Below, piece by piece: positions 35,390 through 47,261 of a stretch of 64,000 bases of DNA. Below the pieces are notes generated by a model. It ran no database searches and was not told the DNA's origin. It saw only the letters and a program-made list of their open reading frames with translations. Each line of letters begins with the position of its first letter. Within the stretch, counting starts at the first letter, position 1. The stretch comes from Cunninghamia lanceolata (lineage: Eukaryota; Streptophyta; Pinopsida; Cupressales; Cupressaceae), in assembly GCA_027924645.1 (NCBI GenBank), contig BSBN01000445.1, forward strand, positions 8,849,001 through 8,913,000, given 5' to 3'. A program made the translations under genes and the position numbers.

Positions 35390-38300
35390 TGTTGATGTTT
35401 GTTTTTAGACAAGTCAACAATAGAGTAAAATACAGAGTATCTAACTCTCTCTTGAGCAAAGCCTCTCGAATGCTGAACAAAGTGATCAAACAAGATGACT
35501 CCAAGGTTCCTTTTTTTATGATTTTGTAAGGGATAGCTCAGTGACTTGGTATGATTTTGCTGGTAAACACAAAGGGACTTACATTAGATTCTTCTTCTTT
35601 CATTTAGCTTATTCCTCCTTCAGTGTGGATGATGTATCAATGATAAAGAAAGTAAAAGATAAAGGTTTAAGGAATCTAATCTAAGGTCAATGAGGTAATG
35701 ATAATGTATGAACAGACAAACTCCTAAGTAAACCTAACTCCACTTCGCCAAGGATGCCTACAACTACATGAAGTTGGTGCAATCTCCTAAGGTTACGCGA
35801 ATGGTTTTCAAATCATGAAGGCTTAAATGAACACCCATTAAACGACGTAGCTCAAACAAGCGTCCACAATCGAACTTAAGCAAATGAGGCTCAGACTAGC
35901 TTTACACAACACTTCATCACCGATGAATGTTAAAAGCATGAGCTAGGAGTTGATCAAATATTCAATACAAACATACATTACATCAAAGAGCTTCTAATCT
36001 ACTTTTGATCTACTTTGAAACATCTCGCCACTTCATCAAAGTACAAGAAATCATGTTACTCCACAAGACAACACTTAACACCAAACAATGCTCCAATGCC
36101 TTTGCATTAATCTTGAGAAATATTTACAACAATTTTAGGTTCCTCTCAGAGAATTTTGAGAGTCTCTCCTATTCTACTCCTACAAAACTATATCTAATCT
36201 CTATATGTTACAAATGAGGCAACAAGGCCTTTATATAGAGGTTCTAGATTACAATAAATGGCTTAGATCAATTCGATAGCCAAGGGCTCAGATCATGCCA
36301 CCTCAGTAGGTAGTTACAACAACTTTCTATTTTTAGTACAAAAGAGAGGCAATGAAGGCATGTTTTCCAATGTGATAAGGATAAGATGAAATCATTTAAA
36401 ACATCCTCCATATAGGCATCCCTTTGGCTTCTTTTATTAAATGATACATTGAATGCATTTGAAATGACGTGGCAACATTTGATTGGATGATGATAAGTAC
36501 ATGCCACATAGGCGCCACCTTGGCAACTCTGATGGATTCCCAACTTGTATCATCTTGTGGTTGTTTTCGATGTGATTGCTCTTGAACTTGTATGTTTGGG
36601 AAGGCATCTTGTTGATCTTGCCTTGATCTTGCTTTGTAAACTAGATGTATACATGTTGCTTCACTTGCATGACTTCGTGATGTTTCTTCTTCTAGGATAC
36701 ATGATGATCTTCTTTGGATGCATCTTCTTGAAGAGAGTAATGTATATGATGATGCTGCCTCCTTCATGTAAGAGTAGATGATGATTATACTTGATTCATG
36801 TAAGAGACTTCTTCTGGAGACTTGAAGATTCAAGAGGAACTTGAAGTTGAATGGATGAATGCCTTGGATTGTTTGATGATGAAGTATATGAAACTTGATG
36901 TGAGCCTCTTTGAATGATGCTTCCTCTGCAACTTGAAGGTGATTCAAGCACTTGCTCTTGATGATCATGATGTAGTTGATGAAATGCTTCCTTGAAGATG
37001 ATCTTGAAGTGTTCCTTAGAGCAGCCACATGATGACTCTTCCTTGAAGGTTGAAAGAACTTGAAGTAGAGTGGATGAAAGCCTTGTCTTGATGAAGATGA
37101 TGTCCTTTGGATGGATGTCTTCTAGATGATCTTAACATGATGCCAAAGAATTCCAACACAAGGATGATGAAAGGATCCAATGCAATGATTCCTGAAGGAG
37201 GCCCTTTGGAGCAGCTACTTGCTTATCTTGCAGCGATGATTGATGGAGAATCTAGTTGATACTTGAAGTGATTACTTGGAACAGCAGATAGGATGTCTTC
37301 TCCACATGACGACTTGTTGACTTCATTCCCAGCATAAAGGTGGTTCAAGCTTCTTCTTCTTTGATGACTCCTTAGCTTCATTCCTACTACTGCAACATAA
37401 AGAAAGAAACAACATCAATCTTTTGACTTTATAACATCATTTCATAACACAAAAGAAGTATTTGCTTAAGCTCTAAAGAAGATCAAAACGTGAAAGCAAT
37501 ATAGAAAGTAGAGCATTGAATGGAGTCTTTAAATCTTCCTTCAAACTCTTAAAATCCTCCTTCCTGGCTTGAAGATCAGGAACTTGAAACTTTATCTTTA
37601 AAGGCTTGGCATAGCAGATCTGATTTTTGAATCCTCTTGAAAGAATGTTTAACAAAAAACTCATTAAGACAGCACATTGGATTAGAATCTTGGGGATCCT
37701 TCTTAAAAGATTTTAGACACTTAGCAATCTCTCCTCACATGTGGCGCAACAGATTGGGATCCTTGAATCCTCTTGCCTTAACTCCCCTTCTTGGCGCACT
37801 AGATCCAATGTTAAGGATCTTCTTCTACATGAATTACCCCTTGGCGCATGGGATAAGGAATTCGAGATCATCATCTTGTGATTGGCGCATGGGATCAAGA
37901 ATTCGAGATCATCATCTTTAGTTAGCGCATGGGATCAAAGGTGTGAAGTCTTCCTTGAGGGTTGGCGCATGGGATCAAAGGTTCGAGATCATCATCTTTA
38001 GTTGGCGCATGGGATCAAAGGTTCGAGATCATCATCCTTAGTTAGTGCATGGGATCAAAGGTTCGAGATCATCATCTTTAGTTTAGCGCATGGGATCAAA
38101 GGTTCGAGATCATCATCTTTTAGTTAGCTGTTTTTCAGGGTCTCTAAGGGTAAAGGTATATTGAAAAATATATTTAAGTATAAGTTGAATTTCTTATACT
38201 TTAAATATTTTTCAATATACCTTTCAGGATGTTTGAGATAGGTCTCGAATCCATCAGATTTAACATGTAGAATCTAGAATTTGGAGGATCCACCAGATTT

Positions 38301-38621
38301 CAGACTTAGTCAATTTTTCAGGATTTTCAGGATTTCAGGCTACCAGACTTAGTCATTTCAGGATCTCAAACAAACATCAGGATTGGTCTCAACATTCATT
38401 ATTTGGATGAAATTTGATCAAGACTCTTCATTACTGCAAGTTCATGTTCTAGATGAGACCTCCAGTTATAAAGCAAAAATCGTCTAGGAGAGAGACTCAT
38501 TATTTGATTGGCAGAGGAAATGAACCCAAGACATTATTCAGAACTAAATGAAAAGCATCAGAGCTCAAAAAAAAAGATGGTCCCCATTTGCAATGGGGCG
38601 ATGTGTGATTTTGTCACAACA
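35390..38621 (-). mobile_element. Long solo LTR (3.23 kb) in gag, minus orientation
   Basis: The plus strand starts TGTTGATGTTTG and ends TTGTCACAACA. The TSD GATAT is exact (35385-35389 and 38622-38626) and gag resumes in register. TATATAAAGGC on the minus strand near 36230 gives minus orientation. Inverted, its ends match the copy at 42642-46278. It carries an array of about 41-bp units (about 37790-38125) and a hairpin-forming palindrome (about 38152-38224). No terminal sequence is repeated inside, so it is a solo LTR rather than a short complete element. Long minus frames such as 36396-37028 have no recognisable motif. Confidence 0.9.
37790..38125. repeat. Minisatellite of about 41-bp units in the long solo LTR
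   Basis: About eight units contain TTGGCGCATGGGATCAA followed by GGTTCGAGATCATCATCTTT. The later units are almost identical and the earlier ones diverged. On the element's own strand each unit has ATGCGCCAAC, which links it to the array at 43127-44310. Confidence 0.92.
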
Positions 38622-38626
38622 GATAT

Positions 38627-39151
38627 CTTTGAAAAAGGCTTATTTTTCTGTTCATTGAAGGTCTAGCTGAACCAATTAGAGGATGGGTTAAATCCTTGGA
38701 TTCACAAACCTTGCAAGAGACTATTAAAAAGGCTAGAAGTATGGAATTTTCAGCACCAAAACCAAAGATGATAGCAAAACCATTTTCATTCAACAAGGAC
38801 AAAAAGATCTTCACTAAATTTCCCAATCAGCAGCAGCCACCTTTACCAAGGATGAGTGATGAAGTTAAAAACGAGCTAAAAGAGAAAAAATTATGTTTTA
38901 CATGCAAGGAACCTTGGGCTCCAAGACATAAATGTTATGAAAAAGGCCAAGCAAGACATTTGGAAGTCTATGTTGATGCTGAAACAAGATTAGAAAAATC
39001 AGAACAGCAAGGGGAATTTGTGGATTGTGAAGAGGTTGAAGACCTTGAGGAGGTTGAAGAGGTGAAGGAGGATAGTGGGATTCTTGCTCAACTGTCCAAT
39101 ACGCAAAAGAACAATCCATTCTATGTTCGAGGAGTTCTAGGAGGACAGTGA
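38627..39151 (+). pseudogene. Gypsy gag, C-terminal piece with zinc knuckle
   Basis: Gag resumes after the solo LTR with EGLAEPIRGWVKSLD, IKKARSMEFSAPKPK and a nucleocapsid knuckle (KKLCFTCKEPWAPRHKC), then an acidic stretch (CEEVEDLEEVEEVKED). A TGA at 39149-39151 follows GGQ. The related element has Trp here (GQWV), so this is best read as a TGG-to-TGA nonsense change separating gag from pol. Confidence 0.88.
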
Positions 39152-40150
39152 ATGGTGGCTCTTATTGACACAGGTGCCAAGCACAACTTCATAGATGAGG
39201 GCTTGGTAGCCAAGCGTGGTTTGAAGATAGAAGAATTTGAGGGCTTCAAAGTCATGGTTGCTAATGGCTTTACCCTTACTTGCACCAGGAAGATTCCCCA
39301 ACTTTGCATCCAGTTGGGAAACCATGAGGTTAAAGATGAATTTTATGTTGTAGGCATTGGTGACACAGATGTAGTTCTGGGAATCCAATGGTTGAAATCA
39401 CTTGGAGAGATCAACTTTAACTTTCAAACCATGGAGTTGAGATTCGAATCAAAAGAAAAGAAGGTTGTTCTCTGTGGAATGACAAATGGGGGTCCTGGAG
39501 TGGTTACTGCTAAGAGAATGGAGCGGATTTTGAGGCCAGGACAAGCTGAGTGGGTTGTTGAATGTGTTGTCTTACCAGCTCCTATTCATGAGGGGAAAAG
39601 AGATCACCATCCTGATGTCCAGAAAATTTTGACCAAGCATACCAAAGTTTTCAGTGGGTTGCCTCCTGGAAGGCCACCTGAGAGGGGAATTGAGCATGTG
39701 ATTGAATTAGAAGATGGAGCCAAACCTATTATGACCACTCCTTACAGACATCCAAAGTGTTTTAAAGATGAAATTGAAAAGGCCATCAAGGAGTTACTTG
39801 ACATGGGATTCATCCGCCCAAGTAAGAGCCCTTTTGCATCATCAGTTGTGCTTGTGAAGAAGAAGGATGGAACCATGCGTCTATGGATAGACTATCGCGA
39901 GATCAACAAACGCACTATCAAAAATAGATATCCAATACCCAGAATAGATGAGCTCATTGACGAGTTACATGGAGCGGTCTATTTTTCAAAAATAGACTTA
40001 AGATCAAGTTATCATCAGATCCGCATGCGAGAATCTGATGTGGAGAAGACTATATTTAGATGCCACTTTGGGCATTTTGAGTTTCTGGTTATGCCTTTTG
40101 GCCTAACCAATGCTCCTGCAATGTTTCAATCATGCATGAATCAGATTTTC
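39152..40150 (+). pseudogene. Gypsy protease and reverse transcriptase N-terminal part
   Basis: The protease starts [15 protein letters not shown] with an intact DTG active site and includes [18 protein letters not shown]. Reverse transcriptase follows with [57 protein letters not shown] and [17 protein letters not shown]. The sequence ends at MNQIFSG, where it jumps to [11 protein letters not shown]. The segment expected between them, including the catalytic FFDD motif and the thumb, is missing (roughly 300 bp judging from the 9-kb relative). The jump also shifts the frame. Confidence 0.92.
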
Positions 40151-40863
40151 AGCGGGCAGCTCCTCTTACTGATCTTACTAAGAAGGGAGCCTTCTCTTGG
40201 TCTGAATCAGCGCAGAAATCTTTTCAAAATTTCAAGAAAATCATGAGCAATTGTCCTGTGTTGGCACTTCCAGATTTTACCAAGCCTTTTGAACTTGAAT
40301 GTGATGCTTTATGTGAAGGTATAGGGGCCGTCCTGATGCAACAAAAGCATCACATTGCTTTTGAAAGTAGGAAGTTGCGGGCTGCAGAGAAAAGGTATTC
40401 TATTTATGATAAGGAAATGTTTGCTATCATGCATGCATTAATCAAGTTTAGACAATACTTGGTGGGAGGTAAGTTCATAGTTAAGACTGATCATAATAGT
40501 CTTAAATACTTTCTAAATTAGAAGGATTTGAGTGAAAGGCAGCAACTTCAAGCTTTTGACTTTGACATAGTCTACATGAAAGGGAAGAAAAATGTTGTGG
40601 CAGATGCACTTTCGAGGAGACCTCATCTCACTTCCATTGTGGGTATAACAGCTGATTGGAATGATCAGATTTTCGCTGAATATGCAAAGGATCCTTTGGT
40701 TGCTAGCATCATTGATGGAGATACATCTGAAGATAAGTACAAGGTAATTAATGGTCTGATTTTTTATAAAGAACGTATCTTTTTAGTGGCAAATTCTAAG
40801 GTGAAGGATAAGATTATGAGGTCATTTCATGATGAACCCTTGGCTAGTCACCAAAGATTTTAA
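40151..40863 (+). pseudogene. Gypsy RNase H and linker
   Basis: It begins with the connection [19 protein letters not shown], then FELECDALCEGIGAVLMQ, AFESRKLRAAEKRYSIYDKE and FIVKTDHNSLKYFLN. A TAG interrupts at 40519-40521, and the domain resumes with FDFDIVYMKGKKNVVADALS. The linker ends DEPLASHQRF before a stop. Confidence 0.9.
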
Positions 40864-41940
40864 TTTTTATAAGACATACAAACAAATTCGTAAGAGATTC
40901 ACTTGGAAAGGGTTAAAAATGATATCATGAATTATGTTTGAGAATGTTTGGTGTGTCAACAGAATAAAATTGAGCATACTTACCCTACTGGTCTGCTGCA
41001 ACCTTTGCCTATTCCCACTCAGAAATGGGAAAGCATTTCAATGGACTTCATTACGAGGCTGCCTAATGTTCAAGGTGGAGACTCTATTTATGTTGTTGTT
41101 GACAGATTGACAAAATTTGCGCATTTTTTTGCTATCAGTTCAGATTTTGGAGCAGCCCAAGTGGCTGAACTTTTTTTCAGGTAAGTGTTTAGATTGCATG
41201 GGTTGCCTCGAAACATAGTCAGTGATCGAGATAGCAAGTTTCTAAGCTTATTCTGGCAAGAGTTGTTCCATTTAAGTGGGACTAAGCTCACTCCGAGCAC
41301 TAGTTATCACCAACAAATGGACGAGCAAACTGAGATTGTGAATAAGTGGCTGGAAGGTTATTTGAGAAACTATGTTCCAGGGCAGCAGTTGGCTTGGGTT
41401 CGATGGCTTCATCTAGGAGAGTATTGCTATAACTCTTCTTATCACATGTCTATCAAAATGTCTCCTTTCATGGCTCTTTATGGTTATAATGCACCAAGCT
41501 TTGTTGATCTAATTTTTGATGAGTGCAGAGTGCCCCGGGCCAAAGACTTGCTACAACAAAGCCAGGATATCATGAGGGCTCTAAAAGACAATATTTTGCA
41601 TACTCAAAACTAGTAGAAATTTTATGCAAATCAGCACCGTGTTGAATGCACCTTTGAGGTGGGGGACATAGTTTATTTGAGATTGCAGCCCTATAGATAG
41701 TCCACTCTCAAGAAGAGTGGAGCAGAGAAGTTGAAGCCTCGCTTTTATGGACCTTTCAGGGTTAAGAGGAGAGTGGGTGCAGTAGCTTATGAGCTGGAAC
41801 TGCCAAAAAACAGCAAGGTTCACAATGTCTTCCATGTGTCTCGCCTTAAGAAGGCTCTTGGACACAATGTGGTAGCTTCATCTGATTTACCTCCGTTGCA
41901 TGAGGAAGGCAATCTGGTATTGATTCTAGAAAGGGTGTTG
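40864..41940 (+). pseudogene. Gypsy integrase
   Basis: The zinc-binding region is partly preserved ([20 protein letters not shown]). The core follows with [16 protein letters not shown] (first Asp), IVSDRDSKFLSLFW (second Asp) and DEQTEIVNKWLEGYL (Glu), so the DDE triad is visible. The C-terminal domain includes LKPRFYGPFRVKRRVGAVAY and HNVFHVSRLKKALG. Stops occur at 41182-41184, near 41611 and near 41698. Confidence 0.9.
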
Positions 41941-42072
41941 GATTTTAGAGAATGAACAATGAGGAAGGGGACTATTAGTGAATATCTAATCAAGTGGAAG
42001 AACCTACCACTGAAGGATGCTACATGGGAGAGTGAGCAGATTTTATAGCACCCGGAGTTGCAGTTGCTTGAG
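41941..42072 (+). pseudogene. Chromodomain-like end of the gypsy polyprotein
   Basis: Beyond the integrase the frame shows SEYLIKWKNLPLKDATWESE, the core of a plant chromovirus chromodomain, then a stop and HPELQLLEGK. The domain probably directs integration to specific chromatin in active relatives. Confidence 0.85.
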
Positions 42073-42085
42073 GGAAAACAACTTC

Positions 42086-42098
42086 AGGGAGGGAGGAC
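42086..42098 (+). promoter_or_regulatory. Polypurine tract
   Basis: CAGGGAGGGAGGAC ends directly at the 3' LTR. Confidence 0.85.
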
Positions 42099-43126
42099 TA
42101 TAATGTCCCCTTTCCATCAGTAAGAAATTGAAAATATGTTAGCCTTGTTTTTTCATTTCCCAAAGGCTAATTTGAACGTAAGGGAAATGTGACTTTTAAA
42201 AGATTATTATAAGTTATGGAATGCCTCAATTTGCTAAAAGATTCATTAAATAACTTATATTCTTTTAAAAGTATATATTATGTTGTCTTAGTGGGCGTTG
42301 GGTCTGGTGGGGCCCTTCCTCTGTGAACGCCTATTCAAGGCAATGCTTGTTGTGGAGTGGGAGCGCATAGTGGTGGATATTAAATATTATTCTTTATTTG
42401 CATGAGTGTGGGGTGTTGGTGGAATCAGATTTATAGACTCATTCGCTCATTTTTGAGCTTCTTCATGCTATTTGGAATACGAATATTCATCTGGTGTTGT
42501 TTAGTAAAGATAATCTGGAGGTTGTTTAGCCTCAATCATCAACTGGTTTCGATTGTGTAATATCAACCCTAGCTGGGAAATTTATGATTTTCATCCAAAA
42601 AATCAAAGGAGCATAAATGGAGATGTTTTGCAATTGTGTGGTGTTGTGACTTAATCACACATTGCCCCATTGCAAATGGGAACCCACCTTTTTTTGCAAC
42701 TTTGAGCTTGTAGGATCCTTAGGAAGTGTTGCCAGACCTAGTCTCTTCCATGAAATGAAGAAGGAGCCTCTCTGGAGCGACGTGAAACAAGTCAAGTGAG
42801 TTAATTTCCTTGCAAGTGAGAAATTAGGAAGGTCATCCGTCAAACAAGGTGCAATTAAGAATACTTAAGCATGTCCCTGAGATACTAAAAATTGACTAAG
42901 TCTGAGGTCCTTAAGGCTGATGTCCTGAAATCCTTAAAAACTAAGGCTGAAATCTGGCGGATCCTCAAAAATCTAGAATCTGCATGTTAAATCTCATGGA
43001 TCCAAGACCTATCTCAATCATCCTGGAAGTATATTTCAAAATATTTAAAGTATATAATATCTAAACATATACTTAAATATATTTTGAAATATTCTTAATT
43101 TCAAGGCACTAAAATTTGGCTAAGTA

Positions 43127-44310
43127 TAAAAAATTTCCTCGGTGCTTGGCATATGCACCCAAGGTAATATTTAAAGTATATAATATCTAAACATATACTT
43201 AAATATATTTTAAAATATACTTAATTTCAAGGCACTGAAATTTGGCTAAGTATAAAAAATTTCCTCTAGCCTTGGCATATGCGCCCAACCTTGAGAAAAT
43301 TTCTTCTGACCTTGGCATATGCACCCAACTTTGGCAAAATTTCTCCCGGCCTTGGCATATGCGCCCAATTTTGACGAAATTTCTCCTGGCCTTGGCATAT
43401 GCGCCCAACTTTGGCAAAATTTCTCTTGGCCTTGACATATGCACCTAACCTTGGGAAAATTTCTCTTGGCCTTGACACATGCACCCTCCACTTGAGAAAG
43501 TTTCTTCAACACCCAGCATTTGCACTCCCAATGAGAAATTTCCTTAACCTTGTTCCAATGCGCCCTAAGTAGAAATTTCTCCACCCAATGTCTCATATGC
43601 ACCCTAGGTTGGGATTTCTTCAATCATCATTATGTGCGCTCTAAGAGGGAATGCCTTCATATGTCTTCATCTTGCATTCAAATTGAAGCATTTCTCTAGC
43701 ATGCAAATATGCTCAGACTTAGAGAAAGACAAGTGTGCCACCTTGAAGATTTCCTTGTCACTTGTTTCATGCGCTTACCTTGGGAAAGTTTCTCCACCTC
43801 ATGGCAAATGCGCTCCACTAAAAGAAAGTTTCTCCACCTCATTGCAAATGTACCTTGCCTTAAAGACATTTCTCCTCACCTTGCCAAATGCGCCCTCACA
43901 AAGGAAATTTCCTCAACACTTAACATATGCGCCCATGCCTCAAGAAATTTCTCCAACACTCATCAAAGGCGCTCCTCAAAGGAAAATTTCTCCAACACCT
44001 TGCAAAAGCGCCTTCCATTGAGAAATTTCTCTTGCACATGACAAATGTGCTTCACCTTGAAAAGAAATTTCCTTGACCTTCTCAAAGTGCGCCTACCTTG
44101 AAGAAAATTTCCTCATCCTCTGTCATATGCGCTCCACTGGAAAGAATTTCCTTAACACCTATTGTATGCGCTCCCTTAAGAAAAATTTCCTTAACATATG
44201 CTAAGTGCGCTCACCATGAAGGAATTTCTTCAACATGTCTCATGTGCGCCCTCATTGAGGAAATTTCTTCAATATTAGTCAAATGTGCTCAAACCAAGGC
44301 AAGTTGCTAG
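43127..44310. repeat. Decaying minisatellite of ~40-bp units
   Basis: Units follow the pattern AAATTTCTC, then about 12 bases, then CATATGCGCCC, then a variable C/T/A/G-rich spacer. Units near 43260-43480 are clean; those after 43500 drift. I estimate 25-30 units. Repetitive peptides predicted from both strands here are artefacts. Confidence 0.92.
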
Positions 44311-45381
44311 GTCGGCCAGAAGGGGTAAAAGGAAAGTTTTAAAACATGAGAACAAAACCTTCTTCGTTGTGTAAAACAGGTAAGATCCAACCTAAGACCT
44401 TTGCAAGGTGAAATGTTAGGAAATCTATGATTGAATATTGTTAATGATTATCATCTTTGCAATTGAAGGATGTTTCTCTTTTGCAGGAACTGAAGGCAAG
44501 AAGTGCTTGTTCGAAGAAGATCCGACGTCAAGAGCAATCGAAGGAAGATTCCATCACGCGAAGAACTCCAATAGCAAGCCCCCCTCAACTCAAATAAGGA
44601 AGAGAAGGCATCTAGTTTCATCATCCAAGGATGGAGGTCACTTCAAGGAAGGAGAATGGCAAAAGCTTGCACCGGAAACATTCAGAGCGTGGAAGAGCGT
44701 TGCTTGAGGAAGGAGGACATCATCACCACATGAAGCAAACCTGTTCTAAACAATTAAAATCCAATGCCAGAAGTCATACATCAAGGTCATCGCTTGAAGG
44801 GAGAAGGACCAGTTCCACATTCAAGTTTCGGAGCCATCCACTTCAATCATGAAGTCTACTCCAAGAATTCGCACCCAAAGTCTACTTCCTGCACAATCCA
44901 AAGCCAGAATCCTACATGAGAACAAGCACAAGAGCATCATGAGATGAGAAAATGAGCATGCACATCAAAAGTCATGAATTACATGAAGACAACATCAAGA
45001 AATTCCCAAAATTCCCAAGTTTTCAAGTTTGAAAGATGCCAAGTTCCAAAGGTGAAAATCCTAGTTCGAACACTATTCCATAAAAGATGACATAATTTGG
45101 GAAATATTCCGAGCAATATGAACACGAAGAAGATCGAACCGGTTGGCTCAATGTTGAGGTGGCATATGCACGTCACTAGTCCAATCACACTCTACCACAT
45201 CACTTGTTCAATACATGTACATCAAGAAGAGGTCAAAGAGGGCGCCCATGTGGCAGATGCTCTAAAGATTCCATGGGGAAACGTGCCTTCATTGCCTCTC
45301 TTTTGGGCGGTTATGCCTTGTTGTCTTCATCTGGGCCATTGATTTGCAAATCAATCTTGGTCGTTCATGTAATTTCAGAGC

Positions 45382-45394
45382 CTATATAAGGCCC
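45382..45394 (+). promoter_or_regulatory. TATA box of the long LTR
   Basis: CTATATAAGGCCC lies near the 3' third of the LTR. The copy at 35390-38621 has CTATATAAAGGCC in inverted position, and the fragment ending at 3105 has TGTATAAAGGC at 2080. Conservation in all three supports promoter use. Confidence 0.75.
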
Positions 45395-47261
45395 ATTTCT
45401 TTCATTTGTAAAGGTTAAGACCTTTTAGATTAGAAGCTGTTAGTTCACTCAGGAGTAGGAGTAGAGTAGAGGAGACTTTCAAAGTCATTGAAGAGACATA
45501 TGAAATTGTTGTAATCAAACACTTCAAGATTAATACAAGCTCATTGTTGGAAGTTTCATGGTGATCTTGTGGTTTTGGAATGTTAACATGGTTTCTAATT
45601 TCTTGGATGTGATTGAGAAATGTTTCCAAGTAGATTAGAATTAGACTAGAAGTTCATTGATGTAATGAGTATATGCTAAGATATTTGATGAATTCCTCTT
45701 GGTTCATACTTTTTGTGAATTGTCGAAGGCAATTCACTTTGCAAAGTTAGCCTGAACCTCCATTTGCTTTAGTTCGATTGTGAATACTTGTTCAAACTGC
45801 GCCAGCTATGGGTGTTTGAGCATGTGTTTGCAATATGAAAATCATTGGGTTACCTTAGAAGATTGCACCTGCTTCGTGTAGTTGTTGGTTCTCATGGCGA
45901 AGCAGAGTCAGGTTTAGTGAAAAGTTTGTCTATCTTGGCATGTGTCATTATTTCTTTGTCCTTAGAGTAGCCTTCTCAACCCTTGTCTTTTTTCCTTTCT
46001 TTCATGGCCGGTTTGAAGAAGTTCCATTCCATAAAAAAGGAGAATAGTATATTCAAGTGAAGTAAGGAGTCAATTCAACGTAAGTCCCTTTGTGATTACC
46101 AGCATTATCACATCAACTACTGAGTCTATCCGTTGCAAGTCAAGACCTGACATATCATGAACCTTGGAGTTGTCTCGATTGATCACATTGTTTAGCATTC
46201 GAGAGACTTTGTTCAAGAGAGGATAGAATACCTTGGTATTTTATTCTGAGTTTGCATGTGCATAAAAACACATCAACATGTGGTTTTGACCGTTTTTAAT
46301 GTGTTTTGATTATCTTCAAATAGATTTTGATTTGGCATTGATTTTGGGTGTGATGTTACGTGGTTTTTATGAAGAATGTTATGTCTGTAACAAGGAAATG
46401 ATCTGAGTACAAATTCCTTGCTGTAGCCATACATCTGGAAAGCGGCCGTACCTATGAAGAATTTCTTCTAAGTGCAAAAGTCAGAAACAAGGGAGTTTAT
46501 TGTATTATTTTGTCTTGTAGTGAGCAGAATAAGACAAACGATGATAAATAAGCAGCTTTGAACACTTTGAATAACTCCTTATTACCTGCCATACGGACCC
46601 TTGTTGCCGTACCTCACTAAGGGACATGAGCTTCAAGGAAATGAATCGCTCCCTTTTGGAGTTGTCTACACTACTTGGAGTTGACACCTAGGCCATGGGA
46701 ACATTTTGCAACAAGTTTGGTGTGGAGATTTTGGGTTTTGATAAAGTTTGAATGATTTGGTGACATTTCTGGGTGCAGCCATGACCGTACCAGCAAGGTA
46801 CAGGACTGTCCTCTGAGCTGGGTAGTATCTATTGTGTTGTCTAGGTTTGTTGCATTGGAACAACAATAAAAATATATCTAGTTCATGTTTGCTACAATGA
46901 TTGGGCTAATTGGCAATCCATATATGAACCATCCATCAGCTAGGAAGTAGTGGTAATCATCTTCCTTTGTGAACTTTGTAATTTTCTGAGCTGAATGTTT
47001 CTGATTTAATGAACAGCAGATGTAGATTTATGTCAATCAATTATTGTACTTTTTAAAAAAAAAAAAAAAAACTAGGGTGGTCATTTCACAAAATGAGCCA
47101 ATCCAAATAAATTCATTGCTCTAACCTAGAATACAATTAATCTGGCATGAACCACATGAGCCCTAAGTAATTTTCCTTATAAATTAATAAGTCAGGCGTT
47201 ACCAGCCCACCAAGCAAAACCAATGGTTTCTTGGTCACAACCAGCTAAAGTTAGAGTTCCA

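Larger units (their letters stand above)
42642..46278 (+). mobile_element. Long solo LTR (3.64 kb) in the 3' LTR, plus orientation
   Basis: It starts TGTTGTGACTTAATC and ends ACACATCAACA. The TSD TGTGG is exact (42637-42641 and 46279-46283), and the undisturbed 5' LTR shows the empty site. CTATATAAGGCCC near 45382 gives plus orientation. It contains two copies of a palindromic AT-rich segment (about 43025-43105 and 43168-43222) and a long array of ~40-bp units. The part after 45400 matches 2200-3105. Confidence 0.92.
33100..47088 (+). mobile_element. Full-length Ty3/gypsy chromovirus-type element in psbC, with two long solo LTRs inside
   Basis: LTRs at 33100-34442 and 42099-47088 (the latter split) flank a primer-binding site, gag, protease, reverse transcriptase, RNase H, integrase, chromodomain and polypurine tract. 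The TSD CAAAA is exact (33095-33099 and 47089-47093) and lies in psbC. Without the nested elements the element is about 7.1 kb. Seven differences in the first ~160 aligned LTR bases suggest an age like that of the 19273 element. It is dead, since the reverse transcriptase lacks its catalytic Asp pair. Confidence 0.94.
42099..47088 (+). repeat. 3' LTR, split by a long solo LTR
   Basis: The LTR parts are 42099-42641 and 46284-47088, with TGTGG duplicated. It starts TATAATGTCCCC (G to A in the terminal TG) and ends GGTCATTTCA before the TSD CAAAA. A run of about 18 A occurs near 47055, longer than in the 5' copy. Confidence 0.93.

Noticed and set aside
36396..37028. A 210-codon minus-strand frame
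   Set aside because: It lies inside a solo LTR defined by exact TSDs, is very rich in Ser and His from a skewed base composition, and has no motif.
38696..39151. Programmed readthrough of the TGA between gag and protease
   Set aside because: The related element has Trp at this site, so a TGG-to-TGA mutation is the simpler reading.
43199..44310. Overlapping frames on both strands predicting repetitive peptides
   Set aside because: They follow the ~40-bp DNA repeat unit, which is close to a multiple of three, so open frames arise automatically. No start context or known domain supports translation.
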